64,000 bases of DNA from Anagrus nilaparvatae (lineage: Eukaryota > Arthropoda > Insecta > Hymenoptera > Mymaridae), in NCBI GenBank assembly GCA_022575985.1, contig JAKSXM010000014.1:22320001-22384000 (forward strand), read 5' to 3'. The notes beneath the pieces are model-generated. The model saw only the letters and a program-made list of their open reading frames with translations, had not been told where the DNA came from and searched no databases. How positions within the stretch are numbered: the first letter of the stretch is position 1; every line of letters starts with the position of its first letter. Below, one piece after another: positions 35,300-47,640 of this stretch. A program made the position numbers and the translations under genes.

Positions 35300-35509
35300 T
35301 TTTTTTTTTTATTTAAGCAATTGAATCTTCATGAGAAGATTATTATGCTATACAAAATATTACATATATATAAAATTTTACAGATTATAATACAGTTATT
35401 TTATAAAATATAATAGATAGAAAAATGTTTACATTGATTATATATTTTATTACATTATTTTAATACATTTATGCTTATGAGAATTTTTATTTTAGATTTT
35501 TAGTAGTTC

Positions 35510-36625
35510 TTAAATTGAAATGTTACAGTTCTTCAGGAATTGAAATATTTTGTGTAGAGTATTGGTATCTGGTTCAATTAATAATGTATTAATGTCAATA
35601 GGAAGTTGCTGTTTTTGCTTCTTGAGGTTTTCTATTAGATTTTTTCTTTCCTTATCATATTTATTGCATTGCCATACTATGTGGTTTATATCTTGTTTTT
35701 CATATCCACATTCACAATTGGGATTTGCCGTTATATTTATTTTATTTAATGAGTAATTCAGATTGTAATGATCAGATCTTAATCTGTTTATAGTTGTAAT
35801 GAATCCTCTGGAAAATTTTTTGTTTTTGAACCAAGGTTTTTTTGATTTTTTATAAAAATGTTGGAAATAATTTTTTCCTTTAATAGCTTTTTCTTTATTG
35901 ATGAATTCATCAAAGTTTTTCATGATGAAGTTCTTAATATCTTGGTTAAAATCAGTATAAGGTATTTTTGTTGGATTGGGGTTATGTGTTGTTCCTTGTT
36001 TTGCTAAATTATCAACAATTTCATTCTCTTCAATACCTATATGGGATGGAATCCAAATAAATTTAAGTGTATTTGCATTTTCATGAGTAAATTTATTTAT
36101 TTTTTTCCTTATTTCATGTAGTAGTAAATTAGTTTTTGAACTTAGTTGTGGAGGCTCTAGTGCTTCTATAATACTTAGTGAGTCTGTTAATATGTTTATA
36201 TTATATTGGTTTTTATTTTCGATGGCAATATTCAGTGCATCGGAAATTGCCATGGCTTCTGCCGTGAAAATTGAAGCATTAGCATTGATGCTTTTAATTT
36301 TTTGTATGTTTAAAAATGGACAGTATATTCCGTAGCCAACAGCTATTGCATCTTTTATTTTACTACCGTCTGTGAATATGGAAATTGTGTTTTCTTTATT
36401 TATAATATCTTTAAGTAATTGATTAGGATTATTTTGCGTTTTTAATAATTTTCCTGAATTTGTGTCTGTTTCTGGTTTACTTATACTGCATTTATAGGGG
36501 TTAGTGTACATTGGATTTTTATCATAGACGATTATTTTTTCTTTCATTGGTAAAGTGTTATAAATGCATTTTTTTAATGAGTTTTTTTTTGATTGATAAA
36601 TAAAAAAAAAAAAATAAATTAACAA
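35510..36625 (-). pseudogene. LINE RNase H domain and C-terminal zinc-knuckle-like segment
   Basis: A 371-codon uninterrupted frame. Residues about 80-210 form an RNase H domain with all four acidic positions visible: D86 in TDGS, E123 in TAEA, D148 in TDS and D205 in VDNLAK, plus H195 in SHIGIEE. Near residues 310-335 a Cys/His cluster (NCECGY then HIVWQCNKY) matches the CCHC-like end of I/R1-type LINEs. The first 15 or so residues come from the A-rich inversion junction and are not native. The domain is intact, but it is cut off from its RT by the inversion, so it cannot be made as a working polyprotein. Confidence 0.85.
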
Positions 36626-38118
36626 ATAAACAATTTGCCGAAACTATAAATATGAACATTGACCTAACATATACATGGAATAAAACAAAAGTTTTCAAAA
36701 ACAAATGGATCAAAATAAACAACAAATCCTTTAATGAAAATTTGCAAAATGAATCCAAAATTTTAAAAGAACTTGATAATGCATGTCCTCCATCTGCCCC
36801 AACAGATCCAAACATATTTCCTGAAAGTCAAGAAAACCTCATTTTCGATACTCCAATAACCTTTGCTGAATTTAATATAGCCTTAGAATCAAAAAAAGAT
36901 ACATCTGCACCTGGAATGGATGGAATCACTTATCAAGTCCTCAAAAAATTACCAATCAAAATAAAGCTAATTTTAGTTGACCTATTCAATGAAATGTATA
37001 TAAATAATGAATATCCTGATGAATGGAAGAAAACCTTCATCCATTTTATTCCAAAACAAAACAGCCAAAAACTTAGACCTATAGCTCTAACTTCGACTAT
37101 TTGTAACAATTATCAACAACAGAATGCAATGGTGGATTGAATATAATGATATAATACACAATAGCCAAACAGGCTTTCGTAAAGGAAAATCATGTTTAGA
37201 TAATTTATGTACCCTCAAATTAGACATCGATAGTGCCCTTGCAAACAAAAAAGACGTAATAGCAGTATTTCTTGATGTGAAAAATGCATTTCCAAGTGTA
37301 AATAGTGACATTTTATTAGAAAAACTATCAAAAATTGGATGCTCAAAAAAATTAATCCAATTTTTTAAATTTATAACCTATAATAGATATATTTACTGTA
37401 ACGAAACAGACCAAAACTATAGAAACTCTAGTGCTATAGCATATATTATCTATGTCTCAGAGATCAATAAAAAAATTTCGAATCAAGTTAAAATACTACA
37501 ATTCGCCGACGACATAGCACTTTATGTACAAACGGAAAATCCACAAATTGATAAGATATTACTAGAACAATCAATTGAAAATATTAAAGACGAATTATAC
37601 AAACTAGGCCTTGAATTATCCATACAAAAAACTCACTATTGATTCACTTTAATAAACGAAACATATTGCCTGGAAATTTAGAAATTGAAACACTTGGAAC
37701 TAAAATAAAATCTATTAACAACGCACGTTTTCTAGGTGTTGAATTTGAGTATAATATGTCTTTTAAAACACATATATCAATTGTAGTGCAAAAATGTAAC
37801 AGAGCAACCAATATAATAAAATTTCTCAGAGGAATCTGGTGGGGCAGTGATCTCTCAACACTTTTATGCTTTTACAAAAGCTTTATAAGATCAATTATTG
37901 AATATGGTATTTTTATCTACTATCCCACAAATAAAGAAAGTCAACATAAACTAGAAAGAATTCAAAATACTGCTATAAAATTTGCAATGGAGTATAGAAA
38001 AAGTACGCCAACCAATATCATACTAGCAGAAACAAAAATAAATAGAATCAATGATCGAGCAGAGCTGTTATGCTGTAACTTTCTAATAAAAAATCTAGCT
38101 ACCAAAAATACAATGATC
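36620..38118 (+). pseudogene. LINE reverse transcriptase, frameshifted and deleted
   Basis: Three consecutive plus-strand frames (36652-37140, 37124-37642, 37639-38124) make up one RT. They show the entry motif TSAPGMDGITYQVLKKLP, LRPIALTSTICN, then after a frameshift near 37105 QTGFRKGKSCLDNL, motif A (VFLDVKNAFPSV), the intact catalytic box LQFADDIALY, and, after a second shift near 37640, the thumb (RFLGVEFEYNMSFKTHI). The G-x-PQG region between motifs A and C is deleted: RNSSAIAYIIYVSEI runs straight on. The frame is open a little upstream of the first Met, as expected for a truncated ORF2. Non-functional. Confidence 0.8.
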
Positions 38119-38131
38119 AATTAAGGGTACT
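38119..38131. repeat. Right target-site duplication of the LINE
   Basis: AATTAAGGGTACT here is identical to 35287-35299. The sequence that follows (TCAAAGGTAGCAGGGGG) resumes the interrupted foldback arm. Confidence 0.85.
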
Positions 38132-38272
38132 TCAAAGGTAGCAGGGGGTGGTTTCCCCGCTAGAAAGGTTAAAAAATTTTTTTTAGTTCTAGCATTTTTA
38201 TGCAATAGTAACCAAAGGAAAAAGTTGCTAAAAAAATTTGTTTCAGATTTTTTCACATTATGTAAATTTAGG

Positions 38273-38450
38273 GGGCGTCAGTCAAAACTCAGAACTGCTG
38301 TTTAACAGAATTGGCGCCTTTTAGATCAATTTTTTTAAAGAATAATCAATATAAAGAAAAAACTGCATATTGTAATATTAATTTTGTATTTCAAAGTTCT
38401 GCCTGGTGCCTATTCTGCTAAACAGCAGTTCTGGGTTTCAACTGGCACCC
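38273..38450. mobile_element. 178-bp MITE with 46-bp inverted ends and 8-bp target duplication
   Basis: The left end GGGCGTCAGTCAAAACTCAG and the inward-read right end GGGTGCCAGTTGAAACCCAG are imperfect inverted repeats extending about 46 bp through AGAACTGCTGTTTA(A/G)CAGAAT. AATTTAGG is duplicated at 38265-38272 and 38451-38458, and removing one copy plus the insert restores the foldback arm exactly. GG-starting ends with an 8-bp duplication fit Merlin-type elements best; hAT or MULE are alternatives. Confidence 0.85.
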
Positions 38451-38520
38451 AATTTAGGGGTAGTTTTCACCCCTTGGTTAACTCCTAAATAATTAAATAC
38501 ATACTTGGTTGGTTAATTAC

Positions 38521-39120
38521 AAAATGTTTGGTCAGATAGATAAAAATTATTAACATATGAGATTGTGATGTATCTAAAAACTACCAAAAAGAGGTAGTTT
38601 TTTCATTTTTAGGAGTGATTCCCACAATTTTCAATGTCTCAGACCCGGATTTTCGTAAGCAGCGACCCCGATATCAATATTTATTTTATTTTTTTCTCAA
38701 TTTTTAGGATATAAACATTTATTTTAAACAGAATCACTTAAAAATAAATATTTTTTATCATAAACTGAATGATTTAAATATAAAAATAAATATAAATATA
38801 TGTAAGAATTCAAATTTTTAATATTCAATCTTAATATTAATGAGAAAATGCTTCATTAAAATAAATAATTTAAATAGAGGTGCTACGACAGACGTCGTGA
38901 AGAGCAACCACTGTCCTTTCTAATCTCGAGACATCAAACTTATTTGGCCCAAAATTTTCAATTTTCATTGTAAATTCCAAAAACTCTAATAAATTTTAAT
39001 TTTGAAAGTGCTAAAAAATAAGATTAAAAACATTTAATTCCAACCTCGCCCTGACGCCATGTGTTGTAATAATTGAAGTTAAGCTTTTGACTTTTACTTA
39101 AGTAAGCTAGTTTATTTTAT
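38521..39120. other. AT-rich spacer between two foldback elements
   Basis: No gene. Near 38646-38675 (CGGATTTTCGTAAGCAGCGACCCCGATATC) there is one outlying copy, in direct orientation, of the repeat unit that builds the right arm of the next element; it is mentioned here in two pieces: CGGATTTTCGTAAGCAG and CGACCCCGATATC. Confidence 0.4.
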
Positions 39121-40120
39121 TTAAATTTGTAAAAACTACCCCCAAAAAGGGGTTTTTTTGATACATTAGCAAACTGAGTTTATAGATTTAGCCAAGCATT
39201 GGTCTTAGGGGGTTTTTTGGGTCGTTGAATAAGAATTTCAGGTATTTTTTAATGAATAATTAATATTTCACCCTTAAATTAGAAAAAATTACCCCTAAAA
39301 GGGGGTGTTTTTGCTATTTTCGCACTCTGAGCGACCATATTAGGTCCTTGGGTTTTTTGGGTCGTTGATCAAGAATTTGGGGGAATTTATGATAAATAAT
39401 AAATATTTAACTCATAAATTAGCAAAAACAACCCTTAAAAGGGGTGTTTTTGCTATTTCTGCACTTTGAGCGATCAAATTAAGTCCTAATGGGTTCTTTG
39501 GGTCGCTGATCAAGAATTAGAGGGAATTTTTTAATTGCATAAAATACATTTTCATAGGAACATCACTCACCGAAATTTTTGATCAAGGAACACAAAAACC
39601 CATTTGGAACAAATTTACACACTCAAAGTACAAAAATTGCAAATGCACCCCATTTAGGAATTGTTTTTGCTTAGTTTAGGGTAAAATTAATTTTTAATAC
39701 AAAAATCCCCCAAATCCTTGATCAGCGACCCAAAAAACACGTTAGAACTTAATTTGGTCGCTCAAAGTGCGGATATACCAAAAATACTCCCCCCCCCCTT
39801 AAGGGGTAATTTTTGCTAATTTAAGGGTGAAATATTAATTATTTATCAAAAATTACCCCAAATTTTTGATCAGTGACCCAAAAAACTCGTAAGGACCTAA
39901 TCTGGTCGCTGAAAGTGCGAGAATAGCAAGAACACCCCCTTTTAGGGGTAATTTTGGCTAATTTAAGGGTGAAATATTAATTATTCATTAAAAGCTACCT
40001 CAAATTCTTGTTCGGCGACCCAAAAAACCCCCTTAGAGCAATTCTTGGCTAAATCTATAAACTCAGTTTGCTAATATATCAAGAGAACCCCTTTTTGGGG
40101 GTAGTTTTTGCAAATTTAAG
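39121..40120. mobile_element. 1-kb foldback element made of about 141-bp units
   Basis: The outer ends (GTAAAAACTACCCCCAAAAA at left, its inverse at right, both followed by AAACTGAGTTTATAGATTTAGCC or its inverse) define a palindrome. Within the left arm the word TTTTTTGGGTCG(T/C)TGA recurs at 39213, 39353 and about 39494, and in the right arm its inverse (CAGCGACCCAAAAAA) recurs at about 39724, 39873, 40014 and, beyond the arm, 40168. The unit is therefore roughly 141 bp, each with GGGGTGTTTTTGC and GCACTTTGAGCGA words. A 10-base C run lies at 39789-39798. No protein is encoded. Confidence 0.7.
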
Positions 40121-40215
40121 GTTGTTTCGAAAATATCTCCCGGAAATAACTCCGATTTTCGTGATCAGCGACCCAAAAAACATATAGTAGAGTAAATCTC
40201 ATGTTGGCCAGTGAA

Positions 40216-43200
40216 AATACTCCCTAAACTGCGTTTTGACTGGAGTACTCCGTGTAGGATATACGAAATTTCCAGCCTTACATCTGTTCTTACGGGTACG
40301 TTCACTTTTTCAATGGACTATTTGGTCTTCAAGCCAATCGAAACATTCCCATTTGAAATATTCCAAAAGTGTAATTTTAAACTTCCTTGAAAATTAATAA
40401 TTATTGAATTCTTAAATGTACAGATTTATATTATATTTGGTAAGCATATTTATAGTAATATAGTGACATTTTACTTTCGAGAAACATTCCTTTGGATAGA
40501 AATCAAATAATTTAAGAATCTTTAATCACAACCACTCAACATTTTTCTATTATTGCATTTACGTGTTAATATATAATTATGAGGATAGGTCCTATAGTTA
40601 CCTTGTTTTTAGGTATTTTTAGTCTATTTTTCAGAAGTATGTTTTCTTCAAGGCTTACTGACTGATACATAATGAAAAAAATAAATAAATTAAAAAAAAA
40701 TGTTCATTATAATATTCTACGTTTATGAAAAAATGTAAATCAAGCTAAATAAAAATTTTTGAATACCTAAAGTGGTTCTATAAATTAACTTTAAAATATC
40801 AATGGTTAATGCTTATAAAATTAAATTATTAAACATTATTTATTTATCTATAATCATAAATACTTTATTGGTACATTGTAATATTTAAAGGTTTAAGTTT
40901 TACGATAAAAAGAAGTCTTTCATTCTTCATAATATGTTCACAAAAAAAAAGATTTCCAAAATTCTTTTGATTAAACCATAATTTTAATTATTTTTCTGAG
41001 ATGGTTAGTTCTCAAATTTTGTATACAATATGCATCTTTTTCATTATCATGTATATGCTGCTTCAATTTTAAATAGAAACATATCTACAAAATGACTTTT
41101 ATTTGGTTAGTATTGGAGGGGTAGTACAGCGTATAATATTTTTTTAAATTATATAATCATAAAAATGTAAATTTGATCATTTCTTAATCAATAACCAGTA
41201 CTACAATAATTATTTAAATATAACAAAGAGTGTAAATCTTTCTGGTACTATAAATATACAATGAAAATTATATGCATTCAAAAAATAATTAAGTAAAAGT
41301 TTTTATTTTATTGAAAAAGTGAAAAAAAAAGTATAAAATTGAAATTTAAAATTAAATGCAAGCTCTTAAATTTAATTGAATACTATATAGTTTATAATTA
41401 AATCCGTTTATGAGAAAATTGGTTTAAGTAAAGTATTTGCTTGAGATGCAGCACATTAATTATTTTGTATAAAATATTATATCTTTGTCTTACAATTTAA
41501 TTTTCTATATATTCTATCTTTATCACACTTTTTCCAACAAAATATATATATATATATATAGTTTAAATTGGATTCACACGCAAGCTCACCAATCTCTCTT
41601 TCTCTCTTATACAAAGAGAAAATTTTTGTTTTAACGTCATCCAATTTTATACTATACTAGTCTTTTGCATTCTCTCTCTACTATATGGATTTAAATCGAG
41701 CGTTTTCTGTAAAAGAGAGTGCATGCATATAAATTTACTTGAAATTTAAAGCTGCGAAAATACTATATTTTTTATACTCACAAAAAAAGAAGCTTGTATA
41801 TTTATCACACTAATGAAATAGATTTTTATTATGGTTTTACTAGAATGATAATATTTTAACTTTAATTAAAAAAAATTATAATTAAAAATATAAGAGTTTG
41901 ATTAATTTACACCATGCTAGACTATTATATATATATACTTTTACAAATTAAAATTTTAATTAATTTTTTTCTTTTCTATTTTTGATCTATCATATTTTTA
42001 TGTTTATTAAAATAAATTAAAAACAATATTTATATACAGATTTTGTTTGAAAAAAAAAATTTAATACTGTATTGATGCAACGAATGCTATCGACAAGTAA
42101 ACGATATATTGTTATAATAAATTATTTTACACGACATGAAAATCAATGAATTGCACTACTTACGTTTCCTTTACAAATGCATTTTTTTTTTTTTTTGAGT
42201 AGAAGTACATATATATTCAAATTTGGTGAATGTTTATTTATTGGTTTGTTTGCTTCTTTTTTTAGGTAAATTTATTTTTACTTTTAATTTTAAATATAAT
42301 AAATAAATAAACAATCACTAGCCACAAGCGAAATTCAACTAGCCACTAGTGGAATTCAGCGAACGGTTTCTTGTTTAGGCATTTTGAGTCACAGAGTCCT
42401 AACTTATTATTTCTTAGGGTTACTTTTAAATATATACTTTTAACAAAATTGGTTTTTAAAGATCGCAAGGGTACGCACCCCTCAAAATAATTTTTTACTG
42501 CAGATGTAGTGGTATAGAATACCATTGACAAACCATCAAAATTAAAAAAAAACGTTTTTTTAAAGAAAAATAATATTTTAAGGGTAGGAAAAGTAAGTAA
42601 GAGCTTTTTACAGATAGTGATAAAAAATGACTATTTTAAGAATCCTAAAATTTAGATTTAGACTTTAAAGTGTCATATCTGCTAAACAAATATTTGAAAA
42701 GAGATGAGTAAAGAATTTTTGGGAATTTAAAGCTTGTCTAAAACTTTGGGGACCTGTGAAACCTATTTTCATAAAAAATTACAATTTTGGCAGCAATATA
42801 AAAATTTGTTGTTTTGGGTTGAAGATGATATAGTTTATTTACTATAACAGTAAGATAATAAAAATGTCGCTATGGGACTTGAAAGGTGACGCTTATTATC
42901 AAAAAAATAAGACGAACCAGAATTTCCCGATTAAGGTATATAAAGTAAATTTGTTAGAGAAAAGTCTCAGGAATCGAATGGTATAGGTCTTTTATTCGAT
43001 AGTCGAGCAAAATTTTTAGATACAAGGGTACAAAGATAAGTAAATTTCGAATTAGTCGTATGGGGAAAATTCCGGAAGTTAATTATTTTTATTACTCAAC
43101 GACTTGAGATTCATGGATACATTTTAAAAACCATCCTTTTATTTAAAAGCGATAATTTATGCTTATTTGTTATGACGAAGTTACCAAAAACAATAATAAT

Positions 43201-46100
43201 TTAGTATATTAAATAAAACCGATAATGTATGATCAAATGATAGTAAATTTTCTTATACGTAAAATACGTTTCATATTAATAAAGTATAATCTTATAAAGC
43301 AAATTTCAATATGATGCGTGCAACATGTTACAATATATATACTCTAAAAAATTCATTTCTCTTTCGAGAATAAATTTTATATGCTTGGGAAAATACAAAA
43401 AAAAGGTTTAGATCAAGGGGCGATCCTCTTGGCTTACAGTAACTGTGTGACAATCAAGTGTAAGAAGAAGAACCATTTTGGTAAAGCTTCTAATGTTTTA
43501 AATAAATTAAATAGTTGGGAACAAATATGTTTTATAATAAAAACAACTTAACACCCTTTTTTTAATCTTATAACCCTAATATATATTTTAAATATTTGCT
43601 TCTTTTGGATACCTACAAAAGACTTGAAAGTTTAAAAGAAGAATGCGGGGGTGGTTTTTTGACGTTGCTATTAAACCTCCAGAACTTAACACTTATCCAG
43701 GAAGCTTGAAAAAATTGAAAAAAGACGGTAATTTTGCTGTGCTTGAATTTTGCTTGAATTTTAAATTTCCAAGAATTTGCTTGAATATAGAGCAGCAATT
43801 TTACAGTTTTACAAAATTAAATTTTTCCGAATCATGAACAAATAAAATTCTGAATGTTAGCTGAAAAATTAACAATCATCAAATTTTATTTTACCTGGTG
43901 AAGTGGTATATTTCAGGACAAGTTTTATTTTCGGGTCTTAAAGGGATCCTGATGGACCAAAAAATTTTTTTCATGGAAATTGACAGCATGTCAAGTTTTT
44001 CAATTAATTTTGGGAATTTTATTTATTCACCAGTCGAAGAAATTAATTAATGCTAAAAAAACTCTCTATTTTCGGTTTTTGAAGGTTTCTGGGTGCGTGT
44101 CGTAGCCTGGGAGCCCAATTCCAACTAGTCGCTATACTCACCCGATAACAGCTTTTATATAAATTTAGTTTTAAAAAAAAGTGTAAAAATAATTTATCAG
44201 TAATTAATAAGAGTATAAAAACTAAATACTAATTCACGCTATTACAAAGTAATGAATTTGAAAAGATAATAAATTAAAGTTAAAATAAACTAACACACAT
44301 ACTTTAAGTGTCAAGCAAAGTACATTTAAACTGGACAAATAGTTGTATGATCATTATTATTAAACAGTTAAATATATAAATCGTAAAAGCATCAAATAAT
44401 ACCTATATATATAACGACATATGTAAGAGAAAACACATAACATTGCATTCACAAATGTGTACAATTTGACGGAATGTTATTACTCTCATAATCGTATATA
44501 TACACACCAACAGGTGCGAGTTTATATAAATGTCTGGCTATGAAATTGAATACGTGCTAAAATTATATATATGTACGTATATTATTAAGTAATATAAAAT
44601 AACTTCTTCAAAAAAACATTTTTTTTTTTTATATTTACGTTTCAGCACTTGGTCATTTTTCATACGTTTTGGCTTATATTTATATAAATATTTATTTACC
44701 TGTAAATTAAAGAGAAAAATTTATTTATTACTCTATTGATTTATATACTACTTGCATGCATTATTTTAACTTAAAAATATACATTGGTTTCGTTTTTAAT
44801 GGCTGACTATTACTCTACTTTTTCTACTGATTTTTAAAAAAAATTTTTATGTATAAACAATTAATAAATCATTTAATTAAAAATAAAAAATATTATTAAT
44901 TAATTTATATTTATATATATTTTTAATAAATGTAGAGTACAGGATTTTAATCTGCAACAATCGTAGTTGTAGTTTACTCTCATAAATTTAGTAATTTAAC
45001 GTGGAAATATTAAACGATAATTTATGTGATTTACACGTTCAACAAATTTCGGATATTTATCAGGATGTTGATTATAAAATATAACTATAAGTATTATATT
45101 TTATATATTATTTGTAAATAATTTCAATTTTTTTCTTTCTTTTTTTGGGTTACGCCTTGAATCTAGTAGGGGGAATGACAAATTATTTAATTAATTAAGG
45201 AAAAGTAATTTTTTGTATTATTATAATTAAATTAACATAAAAAGCCCTGAATTTTATTTATAACTAAAGCAATAAATATCTTAACATTTTATCTTAATAA
45301 ATTTTTTTTTTTTTTTATTTCTAGAATAGAATCCCTTTTGAAATCAGTGTCCATAACTCGTCTGAATTAAGCAAAAAAAGAAAAAAAAAAAGAATCTATT
45401 TAATTACAGTATTCGCTGAGGTAGAAAAGAAAAGACGATTTTCTATTGAGTTCACCTTAGTGGAAATTTTCTAAGAATAAAAATAAATAAAAAAAAAAGT
45501 AGAATAAAAGAAAGAAAGAAAGAAAGAAAGTTGGCTGATTGGAGGTTTTTCTGGCTGACTCCGTTGCATTGAGGTATACGAAATAGATTGGAGTAAAAAA
45601 AAACGGAAGAAGGTTTGGCTGTGATTTATCTATGAGTTGGCAATATCTCGCACGAGCGAATTGAACGATTCGTCCTCTTCGTTCTTTCTTTCTGTTCGTT
45701 CTTCTTTTTCTGTATAATATATAGAAAATAAAGAAAAAAAAGTTGGAAAATAAAGAATTGTAAAAGTATTTTCTATTTGGGAAAAAAACTATATATTATA
45801 TATATATTAAAGAAGACAAAATAAAAAGATCGATATCGAAGATTTATCTATAAAATATTCCTGTATATTTCTACATATTGGCAAACTTTACGTTATGTAG
45901 AAGAAAAGAGTTTTAAAAAAAATTCTAAAAATTCAATTTATAAAATGAGTATATCAATTATTTTACTTTTTTTTTAAAATATTTATTATGCCACATGAAT
46001 ATGGAGCATTTTATTTAGCAATAGAATCACAATGTTGTGCAGAGTATTTGCCCCCTGAATTTTTTTCCTTAGAATTTTGCCTACCCAAAATTTTGTTCCC
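40216..46100. other. Long AT-rich gene-free stretch
   Basis: Only microsatellites ((TA)n near 41540, (AAAG)n at about 45506-45530) and a copy of the TAGCCACAAG(T/C)GAAATT motif near 42320 stand out. A dispersed block at 44085-44115 is shared with 27138. A CpG-containing pocket at about 45600-45700 may be regulatory. No coding signal. Confidence 0.45.
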
Positions 46101-46153
46101 TTAACACTTTGCGCTCTCTTTCAGCGGGAGGGGGAGTGTGAAATTGTTAAGTT

Positions 46154-46292
46154 TTTAGGGGTGGATGTCAAATGGACTAAGAATATTTTCGATTTAGAGA
46201 GTTCTAAGGACCCTAGAATACTTTCTATGGACCTAGGATTATTTCAATGTAGGGACTTTTATAAATTTGGTTCTAGGACTTTTCATTTATTC
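46154..46292. repeat. Decayed minisatellite of about 24-bp units (locus 1)
   Basis: Degenerate units built on GGACCTAGAATA(A/C)TTTC(A/T)AT(T/G)TA follow one another from TAGGGGTGGATGTC to GGACTTTTCATTTATTCC. The same type of unit, with a similar TAGGGG leader, occurs at 57014-57240. The 91-codon frame through it is a by-product. Confidence 0.5.
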
Positions 46293-46352
46293 CAGATTAT
46301 GCAGAAATTTAAATTTAATTTTAAAAATTTTCTAAATTTAGTATTCGCATAG

Positions 46353-47640
46353 TCTAAGGTATTCCAGTTTTTATCATTCTAAAATTGTTTATGAGCGAGC
46401 TTTTATTGTAATTGGCCTATAAATTTCACCATATAATTTTTAAAGAATAAATTGAATCTTCACATTATTTAAAAGAAATTGTCCAAACGATATTAGAATT
46501 CTTTGCATTTTTGCTGATTTCGCAGTATTTTAACAATAATTGTATGAAAAATGAAAAAAAAATGCACTTAAAACATCTGCTCTCTGTAATTTAAAAAAAA
46601 CCCTCCATATTGATTCACATGCTGAATTATTTTATAATATAATTAAATTAAACTTAATATATATAAAATATTTGAAGTAACAAAAAAAAACAAAAATGTT
46701 AAATTTTTTATGAAAAAAAAAAAAAACTGAGAAAAGAATTTTACTGCCCATTAGCAAAAAATAATAAAAATTAAATTATGGATAAATAACTAAAATATTA
46801 AAGAGTTCTTTAAAAACGAGTCAATACAAAATAACCTAATATTAATCATGTCAAAATCTGACACAGAAATACTTGCATTAAAAAAAAAAAAAATGCAAAA
46901 GTAAAAGAAAGAAAGGGAAAAAAAAGAAGATGACACGCGGCCTGTTTATGTTATTATCTTTCTGAACTTTCCGCAACGAATTAAATTTCTCTTTCTACAC
47001 ATAATAAAAACTAATTTTTTGCTTTAGTTTCGCTTGTATCAAATTACGATAAATAAATGTGTGAATGACATTTTATAATAAAAGGATTTTTTTTTTTATT
47101 TAATAAAAGAATTTATCCGAAAAAAAAAAATTATTAAATTTTATTTAACGTACAATATTATTAAAAATATTTATAAGCACTAACTTCGTATATGTAAATT
47201 TTTATAATTCTATAGATTAATTTTTTTTAATGTTAATTCATAATAAAAAAAAAAATGTCACCATAAATCAACATTTTGATGTAATAAATTATTTTTTTTA
47301 TTTCATTTGTCAAAAAAGCTACTATGTAAAGATAAGTTGTTTTCTGTAAATCTTTTTATATTAAAAAAAAGATCATAGATGAGTAAAAGATTAAATATAA
47401 ATTTTTCTCTAACTTTAAATTTATGTTCATCATCAAACTTTCACAGCTCGTAATTTGTTTTTTTATAAATACATGGCATGTATTTTATGAAAAAATTTTT
47501 TTTTATGCTTAAAATATGCAAATTTTAAATAAGATAAATGCAAGCCATTTATGACTAATTTTATATAAATATGAAGACTCTATGCAGTATAAGAATGATC
47601 CTGTGATTTTTTTGTTTACATATCCTTAAACTGAGATAAA
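46353..47640. other. AT-rich gene-free stretch
   Basis: No gene or element seen. Confidence 0.5.

Larger units (their letters stand above)
35300..38118 (-). mobile_element. Non-LTR retrotransposon (I/R1-like, with RNase H) with inverted 5' part
   Basis: From the right target copy leftward (minus-strand sense) the order is: an inverted RT segment (coding on the plus strand, 36620-38118), a junction at about 36600-36620, then the RNase H segment in sense (36600-35510), a 210-bp 3' UTR, and polyA against the left target copy. This is the signature of twin priming during target-primed reverse transcription, in which a 5' piece is copied in opposite orientation. The 13-bp target duplication shows it is one insertion event rather than two elements. 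The endonuclease end is missing (5' truncation). Confidence 0.85.
34789..38520. mobile_element. Foldback element interrupted by a LINE and a MITE
   Basis: A left arm (34789-35041) matches, inverted, sequence now split into 35239-35299 and 38132-38520. Landmarks are AACCAA(C/T)(C/T)AAGTATG at the outer ends, CCAAGGGGTGAAAAC, GGGAAAACCACCCCCTGCTACC and GTACCCTTAATTCTTTTG. Removing the LINE (35300-38118 plus one target copy) and the 178-bp MITE restores a palindrome of about 0.7 kb with a central loop of about 200 bp. It encodes no protein, and its own target duplication is not clear. Confidence 0.75.

Noticed and set aside
37124..37642. Treating the RT frames as separate genes
   Set aside because: They are pieces of one retrotransposon reverse transcriptase separated by frameshifts, and share one target duplication with the RNase H part.
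46077..46352. 91-codon plus-strand frame
   Set aside because: It overlaps the decayed minisatellite and lacks coding character.
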